Positions 53,350 through 63,108 of a stretch of 64,000 bases of DNA are shown piece after piece. The DNA comes from an uncultured Chryseobacterium sp. (GTDB lineage Bacteria > Bacteroidota > Bacteroidia > Flavobacteriales > Weeksellaceae): the NCBI GenBank assembly GCA_913775525.1, contig CAJYLH010000022.1, forward strand, positions 124,001 to 188,000, written 5' to 3'. Made by a program: the position numbers and the translations under genes. Below the pieces are notes generated by a model. That model was not told the origin of the DNA and did not search any database. It saw only the letters and a program-made list of their open reading frames with translations. The stretch's first letter is position 1. The number at the start of each line of letters is the position of its first letter.

Positions 53350-56300
53350 TTATTTTTCTACTCTGTTTCTTACTTTAGTATGATAGAACACATTTGGTTT
53401 GGTTCCGATCTCTTCAAGTAAATAATATCTTCTGTTGTCAGCATATAGCTTTCTCACTTCAGATGCTTTGTCGTTCATGTCTCCGAACTGAATAGATCCG
53501 GTAGTACAAGCTTTTGAACAAGCAGTCTGGAACTCTCCGTCTTTTACCACTCTTCCTTCTTTTTTCGCTTCAAGGATGGTAGTCTGTGTCATTTGGATAC
53601 ACAGAGAGCATTTCTCCATAACCCCTCTTGTTCTTACTACTACGTCAGGATTAAGTACCATTCTTCCAAGGTCGTTGTTCATATTGAAGTCGAACTTGTC
53701 ATTCAGGTTATAGGTAAACCAGTTGAAACGTCTTACTTTATAAGGACAGTTGTTCGCACAATACCTTGTACCGATACATCTGTTGTAAGCCATATGGTTC
53801 TGTCCCTGCTGACCGTGAGAAGTTGCCGCTACCGGACAAACCGTTTCACATGGTGCATGGTTACAGTGCTGACACATCACCGGCTGGAAGATAACATCAG
53901 GATTTTCGGCAGGGTGGTTCAGAGCACCTCCTTCACCGTTGAATGCCGTTCCGTACAGTTCAGGCACCGCCATTCCTTCCTTAAGACCTTCATAAACCTC
54001 TACTTTCTGCTTAGCGGAATAATAACGGTCAATCCTTAACCAGTACATATCTCTGGACATCCTTACCTCATCCTTACCTACCACCGGAACGTTGTTTTCT
54101 GCCTGACATGCAATCACACATGATCCGCATCCCGTACAGGAGTTTAGGTCGATAGACATATTGAAGTGAGGTCCGTCTGTATCATCAAACGCATCCCAAA
54201 GGTCAATTTTTCTTGCCGGAAGGGCTCCGCTGATGGTATGGTACTCCAAAGGCTTGTTCCATCCGTGGTGTTCATCATCAAAAGCTACGTTTAAGAAATC
54301 TGCCAAAGGAACTTCTTTCGCAATTTCATAACGTCCCATCAGGGTGTTCTGAAGCTGGATACCTGCGAAAGGATGCATCTCGCCAGTTTTCTCTATTTTA
54401 ATGTTGGATACGGCCAGGTTGGAACCGTCAAACAAAGGATAAGCATTCACACCGGTGTCTGCAGTAGCTCCCGAGTTTTTCTTACCGTAACCCAAAGCAA
54501 GACCTACGGATCCTTCTGCCTGTCCCGGCTGAATGAATACAGGAACGTCTTTTACCGTCACTCCGTTTACCGTAACGTTCACGATGGAACCGTCCAGCTG
54601 CATTCTTGCATTAAGGTTGTTTTCAATACCTAATCTTTCTGCATCTTTAGGAGAAATAGTCAGGTAGTTATCCCAAGACATTCTGGTCAAAGGATCCGGT
54701 AATTCCTGAAGCCAAGGGTTGTTGGCCTGTGTACCGTCTCCCATTGCTGTTTTGGTGTACAATACCAATTCCAGGTCAGACGCCTTGAAAGCTCCCAGTT
54801 CAGCCAATGCCTGAGCAACATTTCCGCCGGAATAGGATAAAGCCGTTGTATTGGCTGTAGTATTGAACCCGTTATATAGCGCTTTATTGAAAGAAGTGCC
54901 TCCTAATACTGAAGTGGCATTCGCTTTCAGGTAATCGTAATAATTGTTGGCAGCGTTGTTCTGTCCGTTTTTCCAAACCAGAAGAGATTCTTCAATCTGT
55001 CTTGATTTGTAGATTTTCTGGATGGTAGGCTGCATCAAAGTATACATTCCTGTCTGAGGCTCAATATCTCCCCAGGATTCCAGCCAGTTGGCTACAGGAA
55101 TTACAGCTTTCGCTGCTTTGTACATTTCGTTTTTCTTATCAGCAATAGCTACTACGTAAGGAACTTTGGATAAAGATTTTTTGAAATCTTCACCTTTATG
55201 GTAAGAGTAGATCGGGTCTACGTTGTTGGCGATCAACACGCCTACCTGACCAGCATTTACCCATCCTAAAAATTCCTGGAATCTTGCTTTGTCAAATTCC
55301 TTAAGGAAGTTTGCTTTTCCTGTGAAGGCTACTGATCCTAATTTCTGATTGATAAGATGCGCTAACACCTGAGCGCCTTTGGATCCGTCTGCAAATACTA
55401 CTGCTTTGCTGCCTTTTGCCTGAAGTTCTTTAGCAATTTCTGAAGCTGTTTTGTCTGAAGTTCCGCCGCCTACGATAGCATTGTAAACTTCAACCAGGGT
55501 TTTGTTAACGGCACTTGGCTTCAGTCTGTATCTTGAATCTGCATTGGCTCCTGTTAAAGACATATTGGATTCAACCTGGATATGTCTCAGCATGGTTGCT
55601 CCCGGCTTTCTTGCTGCTGCATAAGAAGACTCAAGGCTTGCTGCATTGTAATCTCCTAAGAAGTCAGCCTGGAAACCTACTACCAATTCGCTTCCTCTAA
55701 GGTCATATACCGGTAATGCTCTGGTTCCGAAAACTTCCTGAGCGGCATCAAGGGCAGCTGCATATGGGAAGGCATCGTATGTTACCAGTTCGGCAGTAGG
55801 GTATTTTGCCTTGAATTCAGCAAATAATTTCTTAAAAGTAGGGGAAGGCAAAGAATGTGATAAAAGCACGATCTTTTTCCCTGCCGTATTAGCTTCTGCC
55901 AAACCTTTAAGGATGAAAGCGTCCACTTTGTCAAAAGTTTCATCTTTCCCGTCCAGTTTAGGCTGCTTTACTTTATCGTTGTCATATAAAGAAAGAACGC
56001 TTGCCTGAGCTCTTGCATTGGTTTTACCCAAATCTCCTGCAGCAGTGTTAGGTTCAATCTTAATTGGTCTTCCTTCTCTGGTTTTTACCAGTACGCTGGC
56101 AAAATCAAAACCGTCGAAATATGTTGAAGCGTAATAGTTAGGAATCCCCGGGATAATGTCATGCGGCTTTACCACATAAGGAATCGTTTTGATTACCGGA
56201 GCCTCACACGCAGCAAGCGTTACCGCTGCGGTGGAGAACCCTAATAGTTTTAAAAAGTCTCTTCTTGAAGTACTAGATCCGTTCTTTTCAGCATCTCCGA

Positions 56301-56412
56301 GAAAATCTTCTACCGGAATTTCTTCCTGGAACTCTTTTTGAGCCAGCTTATTGTTTAAAGCCGGGTCTTTAAGTTCATGAATACTTCTAAATTGTATTTT
56401 GTTTGAAGCCAT
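53350..56412 (-). CDS. actB: Alternative complex III subunit ActB (MoCo-like/iron-sulfur fusion)
   Basis: A 1020-residue fusion of a molybdopterin-oxidoreductase-like part and a ferredoxin part. A Tat motif (SRRDFLKLLGFSTAAVTLAACEAP) is near residue 48, so it is exported folded. The C-terminal third has four [Fe-S] Cys groups: CTGCGSCVIACQAENN, MCQHCNHAPCETVCPVAA, CIGTRYCANNCPYKVRR and CSLCIQMTQTT...CSKACTTGSI. The last cluster group may bind a 3Fe-4S cluster as in the known structure. The MoCo-like part has lost the cofactor in characterised relatives. It is the electron-transfer core. Confidence 0.95.
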   Translation of the reverse strand: MASNKIQFRSIHELKDPALNNKLAQKEFQEEIPVEDFLGDAEKNGSSTSRRDFLKLLGFSTAAVTLAACEAPVIKTIPYVVKPHDIIPGIPNYYASTYFDGFDFASVLVKTREGRPIKIEPNTAAGDLGKTNARAQASVLSLYDNDKVKQPKLDGKDETFDKVDAFILKGLAEANTAGKKIVLLSHSLPSPTFKKLFAEFKAKYPTAELVTYDAFPYAAALDAAQEVFGTRALPVYDLRGSELVVGFQADFLGDYNAASLESSYAAARKPGATMLRHIQVESNMSLTGANADSRYRLKPSAVNKTLVEVYNAIVGGGTSDKTASEIAKELQAKGSKAVVFADGSKGAQVLAHLINQKLGSVAFTGKANFLKEFDKARFQEFLGWVNAGQVGVLIANNVDPIYSYHKGEDFKKSLSKVPYVVAIADKKNEMYKAAKAVIPVANWLESWGDIEPQTGMYTLMQPTIQKIYKSRQIEESLLVWKNGQNNAANNYYDYLKANATSVLGGTSFNKALYNGFNTTANTTALSYSGGNVAQALAELGAFKASDLELVLYTKTAMGDGTQANNPWLQELPDPLTRMSWDNYLTISPKDAERLGIENNLNARMQLDGSIVNVTVNGVTVKDVPVFIQPGQAEGSVGLALGYGKKNSGATADTGVNAYPLFDGSNLAVSNIKIEKTGEMHPFAGIQLQNTLMGRYEIAKEVPLADFLNVAFDDEHHGWNKPLEYHTISGALPARKIDLWDAFDDTDGPHFNMSIDLNSCTGCGSCVIACQAENNVPVVGKDEVRMSRDMYWLRIDRYYSAKQKVEVYEGLKEGMAVPELYGTAFNGEGGALNHPAENPDVIFQPVMCQHCNHAPCETVCPVAATSHGQQGQNHMAYNRCIGTRYCANNCPYKVRRFNWFTYNLNDKFDFNMNNDLGRMVLNPDVVVRTRGVMEKCSLCIQMTQTTILEAKKEGRVVKDGEFQTACSKACTTGSIQFGDMNDKASEVRKLYADNRRYYLLEEIGTKPNVFYHTKVRNRVEK

Positions 56413-56434
56413 TTATACTTCTAATTTTTAGTTA

Positions 56435-57802
56435 TTAATAATGACATTTACCACATTCAATACCTCCAATTGCATCTACAGTAATCTTACCACCGTCTTT
56501 AGGGTATTGTTTTTTCAGTTTTTCGTGTAGATTCTTGAAGTACTCTTTATTATAACCGTTGTTCATATCAACTTCAGTCGTTCTGTGGCACTCAATACAC
56601 CATCCCATGGTAAAGTCATTGGCCATCTGAACAACATTCATAGTGTCTATTTTACCGTGACAAGCTTTACATACTACATCGATTTTGTTATTAGGATTCT
56701 TTTTGTTGAAAGAATTGATGATGGCCTGTTCACCGGCTACTACGTGCTGGGCGTGGTTAAAGTAAACGAAATCCGGCATGTTGTGGATTCTGGTCCATTC
56801 CACCGGTTGTGTTTTTCCTGTATACTGCTGTTTCTGGGAATCCCATCCTGTAGCAGCGTAGATCTTTTGGATTTCTCCGTCATAGAATGCCTTGTCTTTT
56901 CCTGGCTCCATATAATGCTCTGCATTGTATTCGGAAATTGTTCTGTGACAGTTCATACAAACGTTCATAGAAGGAATTTCAGATACTTTACCGTATTTGG
57001 CACTGGAGTGACATAGCTGACAGTCGATTTTTTGTTCTCCGGCGTGAATCTTATGCGAGAAGTAAATCGGCTGTTCAGGTTTATACCCTTTGTAAACCCC
57101 GATCCACATCAGCCAGTTCCATACGCCATAAGCCGCAAGGATGGCAAGGATCGCCAGTAAAGCTTTACCTACATAATGATACTTTTCATAGATTTCACGG
57201 AAAGAACGAACTCGTGTTTCGTTAAGCCCGGATAGTTCTTCAGACTGACCCAGTTTTACTAATTGTCTTAGTTTTAACAAGATCCAGACTAGAAGTCCTG
57301 CAATCGCTAAAAGGGAAATGATAACTACATTGGTGGTGGTGGAACTTTCCGGGGCTGCATTAGCCGTTCCGGCAGCAGATGCGTCTTTTGCATCATCTTT
57401 TTTTGTCGTTTCCGGCGCAGGAGGATTAGTTGTATAGGCTAAAATGTCGTCTATATCCTTGTCTGAAAGATTAGGAAAGACCTGCATTTCAGTCTTGTTG
57501 TACTTTTCAAAAATCTCATTGGCATACTTGTCTCCGGAAGCTCTGAGCTCTTTGTTATTCTTGATCCACTTGTGAAGCCAATCTTTGTCTACACCACCTT
57601 CTGTCTTCACCCGTTCTACAACCCCTTTAAGAGGTGGTCCTACAACTTGTTTATCCAGCGCGTGACATGCAGTACAATTCGCTTTGAAAAGTTTCTCGCC
57701 GTTTTTAGGATCGCCGTCTTGCCCGTAAATTGAAGCACTGGTTGATAACAATAATCCTATTGCAATCAACGTTTTTTTATAATGCTTTCTCCAACTAATC
57801 AT
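56435..57802 (-). CDS. actA: Alternative complex III subunit ActA, hexahaem fusion
   Basis: A 455-residue multihaem cytochrome. Six CxxCH sites can be counted: CTACH (N-terminal), CQLCH, CMNCH, CKACH, CIECH and CGKCH (at the very end). The first 130 residues (NGEKLFKANCTACHALDKQVVGPPL ... MQVFPNLSDKDIDDILAYTTNP) are a class I cytochrome c domain with a Met axial ligand, followed by a Pro/Ala/Thr linker, two membrane helices (VVIISLLAIAGLLVWILLKL and ALLAILAILAAYGVWNWLMW) and the usual pentahaem ActA part. The classical ActA has five haems, so this is a fusion with a monohaem domain. First gene of the operon. Confidence 0.94.
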   Translation of the reverse strand: MISWRKHYKKTLIAIGLLLSTSASIYGQDGDPKNGEKLFKANCTACHALDKQVVGPPLKGVVERVKTEGGVDKDWLHKWIKNNKELRASGDKYANEIFEKYNKTEMQVFPNLSDKDIDDILAYTTNPPAPETTKKDDAKDASAAGTANAAPESSTTTNVVIISLLAIAGLLVWILLKLRQLVKLGQSEELSGLNETRVRSFREIYEKYHYVGKALLAILAILAAYGVWNWLMWIGVYKGYKPEQPIYFSHKIHAGEQKIDCQLCHSSAKYGKVSEIPSMNVCMNCHRTISEYNAEHYMEPGKDKAFYDGEIQKIYAATGWDSQKQQYTGKTQPVEWTRIHNMPDFVYFNHAQHVVAGEQAIINSFNKKNPNNKIDVVCKACHGKIDTMNVVQMANDFTMGWCIECHRTTEVDMNNGYNKEYFKNLHEKLKKQYPKDGGKITVDAIGGIECGKCHY

Positions 57803-57848
57803 TTAAATTATCTTATGTTAGTAAATATTGAACATTCAATCAATTCCG

Positions 57849-57856
57849 CAAAAATA
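57849..57856 (-). promoter_or_regulatory. -7 promoter element of the act operon
   Basis: TATTTTTG, followed by C, on the minus strand, 46 bp before the actA ATG. Confidence 0.5.
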
Positions 57857-57964
57857 ATATATTTAACAGGAATTTAACGGCATAAGGAAATGGTAAAATA
57901 TCATTTCACTTTAATTTGTATTGATTCTAAATAACTCTATTTAGCGTAGTTTTTTAAATTTGTC

Positions 57965-57972
57965 TAAATTTG
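57965..57972 (+). promoter_or_regulatory. -7 promoter element of the SPOR gene
   Basis: TAAATTTG, followed by C, on the plus strand, 15 bp before the ATG at 57988. Confidence 0.5.
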
Positions 57973-57987
57973 CGGAAACAAGTTTAA

Positions 57988-58527
57988 ATGAGAAATTTGA
58001 TCAAAATATTTTCAGTATTATCCCTGTTCGGATTTTATACTATTGATGCACAACAGATTGTAAAAAGAGATACGTTGTCCGGTACCGAACTTGTCATGAC
58101 GATGGATTCCAAAGTGAATGCAGCATTGGAAAATCTCGAGGAAAAGTGCTCAAGAACCAGCAGCAGCAGCTCTGTAAGAGATAGTAACGATGACAGTGCC
58201 TTCACAAAACCAACCAGGATTTACGTGCCTAACCGGGAATTGACCAACGCTGAAATCTGCAGGAAAAATCCAAGGATTCTGGGCTATAAAATACAGATTA
58301 CCACCGTGAAAAGTAATGATGAAGCCAATGAGGTAAAAGCCTATTTCAGGAAAAGATTCCCTAACCTGAAAGTAGAAACCGATGCTTCATTAAGGCCGAA
58401 TTACAAAATCCTTGCGGGAAGCTATTTTACCAAGCAAAGCGCTGCCGGTGACCTGGCCAGAATAAGGGAATATTTCAAATCGGCCGCTGCAGTACAATAC
58501 AGGATTTTCTGTGCTGAAGCCAAATAA
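57988..58527 (+). CDS. SPOR domain-containing protein
   Basis: A 179-residue protein with a signal peptide (IKIFSVLSLFGFYTIDAQ), a charged/Ser-rich linker (ENLEEKCSRTSSSSSVRDSN) and a C-terminal SPOR domain: LGYKIQITTVKSNDEANEVKAYFRKRFPNLKVETDASLRPNYKILAGSYFTKQSAAGDLARIREYF. SPOR domains bind denuded peptidoglycan at division sites. In this phylum such short, secreted SPOR proteins are common and may anchor to the wall. It is divergent from actA and ends at a strong bidirectional terminator. Confidence 0.88.
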   Translation: MRNLIKIFSVLSLFGFYTIDAQQIVKRDTLSGTELVMTMDSKVNAALENLEEKCSRTSSSSSVRDSNDDSAFTKPTRIYVPNRELTNAEICRKNPRILGYKIQITTVKSNDEANEVKAYFRKRFPNLKVETDASLRPNYKILAGSYFTKQSAAGDLARIREYFKSAAAVQYRIFCAEAK

Positions 58528-58553
58528 AGAGGTTGATTTTAACAATGATATAT

Positions 58554-58585
58554 GAGGAGCGGCTGACCGGAAAGGTCAGCCGCTT
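58554..58585. terminator. Bidirectional terminator
   Basis: GCGGCTGACC and GGTCAGCCGC pair perfectly around a 5-base loop between the convergent genes ending at 58527 and 58588. Confidence 0.85.
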
Positions 58586-58587
58586 AT

Positions 58588-59883
58588 TTATGTGTAAAAG
58601 CGATTTAAAAACCAGAAAAACTCAGACATCCGGTACACATTATTGCAGGCCAGATACACTGCAAGAACTGTAATAATAATTAACAGAACAGTCAGGCAGA
58701 CAGCGGATTTCCTGTACGCGTACAGCAGCCATCCCAACAGGAGGGAATAGACAAAAACAAAGTGTCCGCCGTAGATATAGCCTGTATGCAGCCCGAATTT
58801 TAACAAGCAGTGGATGGCTATATCAAACAGGAAAGAAATCATCAGTACCTGAACCATTTTGTTGTTGAAGTTTTTGACATAGCTCCAGAAAACCAGCATC
58901 AATAAGACAGTTATGAAAATATAAGGCACCCAGGATGAGTACACATCCATAATCAATCCTTTGAACTCAAACCCTCTCATATTGTGCTTATCACGAATGA
59001 TAAAATTCGAAAACAGGATATTCCCGCCAAAGAAATAGGACATGATCATGTCCCAGAGCGGAGTAGAATGAACATTGGAAAACTTTTCATACTGCTCGCT
59101 GGTTTTGTTGAATATATTATGGTAATTAAAATTGATCCTGTTCAGGTATAACAAAACAAAACAAATGCAGGTGACGACTATCCTTAACACTGCATTGCCA
59201 AACTTTTTCCGACTTTTAAACAATCCCTGCTCGAACAGGACCGGGATGAAAACCTTTGTGATATTGGTGATGGTGATTCCTCCTACAGCAATTCCCGAAG
59301 TGGCCATGGCAACAGCAGAAATCTTTCTTCCGTTTTTCAACTGCTGTGCGGAATAATGATTGTAAGCAGTTAACAAAAATAAGGTGTAAGTGAAATTCTC
59401 CGGAGTAAAAGAGAGGACCAGGACGGTTGAAAAGAGTCCGAAAAATAAAGCCAGCAGAACATTTATGATGAGAGGCAGGCCGATGATATTCTTTAGATAT
59501 TTGAATACCTGTAGAACGCTTAATGAGACTGCAATATTGCTGAACCAGGCTAATGTTAAGCGGAACACTACATCTTTTTTTCCGTCTGAGATCCAGAGGG
59601 CTATAATCCGTATCCAATTGAAAAAATAGTACGATAGAGGGTGTCTTTCGAAGCTTCCGCCGGTGAGTACAATGGAGCGGTTGTCAAAACTGAAATAGGC
59701 ATCCCAGGGGATTCTGTCATCAAAGATGATTCTGTAATTGAGGGCTATATAAGATCCGAGAATACCATATGATATCAGGAAAAAAAAGAATATAAAAAAT
59801 TCAGCGCCTGATGAAGGAAAGATCAGTTTTATGAAATCAATGAATTTTGTTTTGAGTTTTGACACCTCTGGAAATTTGTGCAA
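58588..59883 (-). CDS. Polytopic membrane protein, glycosyltransferase-like layout
   Basis: A 431-residue protein with about 11 hydrophobic segments. The N-terminal motif FDDRIPWDAYFSFDNRSIV has acidic residues after the first helix, and SFERHPLSYYFFNWIRI follows; acidic loops near the first helix are typical of GT-C glycosyltransferases. The C-terminus is short. I cannot assign a family with certainty; it may be a DUF6080-type protein of Bacteroidota. Neighbours do not help. It is monocistronic. Confidence 0.62.
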   Translation of the reverse strand: MHKFPEVSKLKTKFIDFIKLIFPSSGAEFFIFFFFLISYGILGSYIALNYRIIFDDRIPWDAYFSFDNRSIVLTGGSFERHPLSYYFFNWIRIIALWISDGKKDVVFRLTLAWFSNIAVSLSVLQVFKYLKNIIGLPLIINVLLALFFGLFSTVLVLSFTPENFTYTLFLLTAYNHYSAQQLKNGRKISAVAMATSGIAVGGITITNITKVFIPVLFEQGLFKSRKKFGNAVLRIVVTCICFVLLYLNRINFNYHNIFNKTSEQYEKFSNVHSTPLWDMIMSYFFGGNILFSNFIIRDKHNMRGFEFKGLIMDVYSSWVPYIFITVLLMLVFWSYVKNFNNKMVQVLMISFLFDIAIHCLLKFGLHTGYIYGGHFVFVYSLLLGWLLYAYRKSAVCLTVLLIIITVLAVYLACNNVYRMSEFFWFLNRFYT

Positions 59884-60010
59884 AAATAGAATAAAAAAAC
59901 TTTCTGAATTGTTGTGTTGCTCTAATCTTAATAAGTTTTTAATGGACTGATAAACTCAGAAGCATATTCAGATATGCAGAAGGCCGGTTCATCACCAAAT
60001 TTCAAACAAA

Positions 60011-60037
60011 AACCCACCAATCTGGCGGGTTTATATG
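60011..60037 (-). terminator. Terminator of the T9SS cargo gene
   Basis: AACCCGCC and GGTGGGTT (one G-T pair) around a 5-base loop, then a T-tract on the minus strand. Confidence 0.75.
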
Positions 60038-60054
60038 ATTGCAGGTGATTAACC

Positions 60055-61407
60055 TTATTCTTTGATCAGTTTCTCTGTAGAACTTGTTCCGTCAGTGAAG
60101 TCCACCTGAAGCATATAGGTCCCTTTTGCAAGAGAAGATACATCCACTTTTTGTGCAGTAGAGCTCATCACCACTCTTCCTGAAATGTCCAGTACTGAAG
60201 AAGACTTGATCTTCTTATCCGTTTTGATATTCACTTCTCCTTTGGCAGGATTAGGGTAGATTGATAATACCCTATTTAATTTTATGGCATCAGATACGCT
60301 TAAATTCTGAGACGACTTGAACATGCCGCCAACTGTTGATGAAGTATTAAATCCACCTGAATAGCAGTTGCTTGTATCTGCACATCTTACGCCTAAATGC
60401 TGTGCTGTATCAACGGAAGTCCAAGTAGTTCCGTTATCTATGCTCTTCCAGGATCCCCCCGCTGAACTCGTTGCAAGTAAGATGTTAGTTCCTGGAACAT
60501 AAGCTATATCATTAATCTTATTTGCGGCAGTAATTCCTGTAAACGTAACTGTAGACCATGTTGCACCTCCATCTGTGGTTCTGTATAATGCTATAGCAGT
60601 GGGTGTCGCATTATTGCCTGTTCCAGAGAAATTCTTTTTCATGACAATACCTCTGTTTGCATCACTCCATGCCATATCCCCGTTTACAGCTGTTGCACCA
60701 AAATCTGTAAGGCCATAAGTGGAGCCCGTAAAGGCAATAGTCCATGTCAAACCTTTATCAGTTGATTTGAAAATTCTTCCCTTTCCAGTATAAAAGAATA
60801 TATTATTTCCTACAGCATAATATCCGGAATTATATCCATATTCACCACTAAGGGGATTAGGTACATTGGCAGCGGGTACTCTTGTCCAGCTAGTACCACC
60901 ATTGGACGAGGTATAAAGTTCAAATTCACCACTTTCTGGATCTCCACCAGCAATTACATTATTAGAGTCAAAAGCATGAACAAAGTTTAGATAGGATTCT
61001 CCACTTGTTGAAAATAGTTGTTGAGCGGTCCAGGTTGTTCCACCATTTGTGGTCTTATATACAGCTCCTAAACCGTCAGTTGCTGTAGAGGCTAAAGCTC
61101 CTACCCAAGCAGTTGTGCTGCTGACGCCTGAAATATTACTGATCGTTAAACTTGGGTCCCCAACATTTATTGTTCCTGAAGTCCAGGTTGTACCACCATT
61201 AGATGTCTTTGTAAATTCCTGAATATTGGAAGTTGAATTTGTTGATCCATCATATGCAAAAGCCCAGACTGTATTTGCGTCATACACTTCAAGCCCGGAT
61301 ATACCCCTTGATGCATTGGCGAAGCCAGAATTTTGAACACTCCAATATTGAGAAAAGGCAGTGGTTCCAATCATTAATGATGCTAAAGAAAATAGAATTT
61401 TTTTCAT
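60055..61407 (-). CDS. Secreted BNR/YCF48-like propeller protein with T9SS sorting domain
   Basis: A 450-residue protein with a signal peptide (MKKILFSLASLMIGTTAFSQ). It has five or more Asp-box-like repeats: TSNGGTTWT, TTNGGTTWT, SSNGGTSWT, STDKGLTWT, TTDGGATWS and SIDNGTTWT, which make a sialidase/YCF48-type propeller. The C-terminal 80 residues are a T9SS type A domain (LSIYPNPAKGEVNI, VDVSSLAKGTYMLQV, EKLIKE). No sialidase catalytic residues (RIP arginine) are seen, so enzyme activity is unlikely. It is probably a surface-attached or released binding protein. Confidence 0.88.
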   Translation of the reverse strand: MKKILFSLASLMIGTTAFSQYWSVQNSGFANASRGISGLEVYDANTVWAFAYDGSTNSTSNIQEFTKTSNGGTTWTSGTINVGDPSLTISNISGVSSTTAWVGALASTATDGLGAVYKTTNGGTTWTAQQLFSTSGESYLNFVHAFDSNNVIAGGDPESGEFELYTSSNGGTSWTRVPAANVPNPLSGEYGYNSGYYAVGNNIFFYTGKGRIFKSTDKGLTWTIAFTGSTYGLTDFGATAVNGDMAWSDANRGIVMKKNFSGTGNNATPTAIALYRTTDGGATWSTVTFTGITAANKINDIAYVPGTNILLATSSAGGSWKSIDNGTTWTSVDTAQHLGVRCADTSNCYSGGFNTSSTVGGMFKSSQNLSVSDAIKLNRVLSIYPNPAKGEVNIKTDKKIKSSSVLDISGRVVMSSTAQKVDVSSLAKGTYMLQVDFTDGTSSTEKLIKE

Positions 61408-61490
61408 AAAACTTTTTTTGTAAAAATAACAAAAAAAACATCAATACGGTTAATATAATAAAAAAAATAGTGCTTTATGATAAATTCTGT

Positions 61491-63038
61491 TTACGAACTA
61501 CACGAAAGCATGGAACATCCGGAAACATCATCATAGCCTGAAGGCCTTTTGACACAAAGCTCAGGATAAATTTCTTCATATGGATTTTCAAGGGCAATTG
61601 TTAGTTTTTCTAGAAGATCTGTTTTTCCCTGATTGATTTCCTCAATGCACTCATATAAAAGGTAATTTCTCAAAATAAATTTTGGATTGGCAGATTTCAT
61701 CATCATGCTGACTGATTCTGTCCGTGAGCTGATGTTTTTGGAGAGCCTTTCCTGATATGCTTTTAAAAAATGATTGAGTTTAGAACGTTTTTCCTCGTCG
61801 AGAATAGTATAAGAAACAGGTCCGAAGGCTTCTTTTGTTGCTGTTACTTCACTCTCTGTATTTTCGAGGTGACTGAAAAACAGCGTATAGTCAAGCTGTA
61901 GTTCGTGCATCAGGCCCTGCCAGTTGGTAAAAAATTCATCATCACCTTCCATCAATGTATCAAAACCGAATTTTCTGCACAGCATACGGTCGTGTGCAGC
62001 CCAGAAATAATCACCATAGCCATTCAGGGTATCTTCCAGGAATTTTTCATCATTGATCAGCGGGAATAGTGCATTAGCCAGTTGCCATAAATTCCATTGG
62101 GCGATCTGTCCTTGCTGCCCGAAAGCGTACCTCCTTCCGGGAAGGTCGGTGGTATTTGGAGTGAAATTAAGGTCGTATTCATCAAGCATAGAATACGGTC
62201 CGTAATCAATGGTAAGTCCCAGAATGGACATATTATCGGTATTCATGACTCCATGGACGAAGCCTACCCGCAGCCATTCCACCATAAGGTCAGCAGTACG
62301 TTCGGAGATCCTTCTGAAAAAATCTTTATATTTTTCAGTGCCTGTAGAAGTAATTTCGGGATAATAATTTTCAATGGTGAAATCTGTGAGCTGCTGCAGT
62401 AATGCATACTCTTTCTGCGCAGACAGCAATTCAAAATGGCCGAAACGAAGAAAACTTTCTGCTGTACGTATTACAACAGCACCTTTTTCTTTCTGGGGAT
62501 TTCCGTTATACATCATGTCACGTACTACATCTTCACCGGTAAAAGCCAGGCTTAGTGCTCTTGTCGTAGGCACATTCAGGTGGTACATGGCCTCGCTCAT
62601 CAGGTATTCCCGTACCGAAGACCGGAGAACCGCTCTTCCGTCTGCATGCCGTGAGTACGGAGTAGCTCCCGCACCTTTCCACTGAAGCTCCGTTTTCCTG
62701 CCTTCCGAGTCGGTAATTTCTCCGGCCAATATCGCTCTTCCATCTCCCAGCTGTCCTGCCCAGTTACCGAACTGATGGCCGGCATATGCCGTAGCATAAG
62801 TCTGTATGTTTTCAGGAAGTTTTGTCCCTGCCAGAAAATTAAGGTCTTTATCTTCAAATCTTCCCAGGCCTATCTCCTCGGATAGCTGGTGATTGAAAGC
62901 AATCAGTGCCGGGCTTTCAAAGCCTGCCGGGCTGATGGTTGCAAACAATACCTTTGGGGTATTTCTCTGCATGGGATTCCCTGAAAAATCTCCCGGGAAT
63001 TTTTTTATAAAGGGTTGTTGGATCAGATCTGTATTCAT
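61491..63038 (-). CDS. selO: Protein adenylyltransferase SelO (YdiU family)
   Basis: A 515-residue pseudokinase-fold protein that transfers AMP to Ser, Thr or Tyr in proteins. AGHQFGNWAGQLGDGRAILAGEI, LQWKGAGATPYSRHADGRAVLRSSVREYLMSEAM and FVHGVMNTDNMSILGLTIDYGPYSMLDEY (with the HGVMNTDNM active site) are diagnostic. The C-terminus ends GCSMLSCSS: Cys at the third-last position, where eukaryotic SelO has selenocysteine. Length and order fit the family. It is monocistronic. Confidence 0.96.
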   Translation of the reverse strand: MNTDLIQQPFIKKFPGDFSGNPMQRNTPKVLFATISPAGFESPALIAFNHQLSEEIGLGRFEDKDLNFLAGTKLPENIQTYATAYAGHQFGNWAGQLGDGRAILAGEITDSEGRKTELQWKGAGATPYSRHADGRAVLRSSVREYLMSEAMYHLNVPTTRALSLAFTGEDVVRDMMYNGNPQKEKGAVVIRTAESFLRFGHFELLSAQKEYALLQQLTDFTIENYYPEITSTGTEKYKDFFRRISERTADLMVEWLRVGFVHGVMNTDNMSILGLTIDYGPYSMLDEYDLNFTPNTTDLPGRRYAFGQQGQIAQWNLWQLANALFPLINDEKFLEDTLNGYGDYFWAAHDRMLCRKFGFDTLMEGDDEFFTNWQGLMHELQLDYTLFFSHLENTESEVTATKEAFGPVSYTILDEEKRSKLNHFLKAYQERLSKNISSRTESVSMMMKSANPKFILRNYLLYECIEEINQGKTDLLEKLTIALENPYEEIYPELCVKRPSGYDDVSGCSMLSCSS

Positions 63039-63058
63039 ACTTCAAATATATTAATAAT

Positions 63059-63092
63059 AAAAGACCTTTCATATGACTGAAAGGCCTTTAGT
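63059..63092 (-). terminator. Terminator of the PBP gene
   Basis: AAAGGCCTTTCAG and CTGAAAGGTCTTT-type arms (TCATAT loop region) pair and are followed by a T-tract on the minus strand, 17 bp after the stop at 63109. Confidence 0.78.
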
Positions 63093-63108
63093 ATGTATGT
63101 GCGACGTT

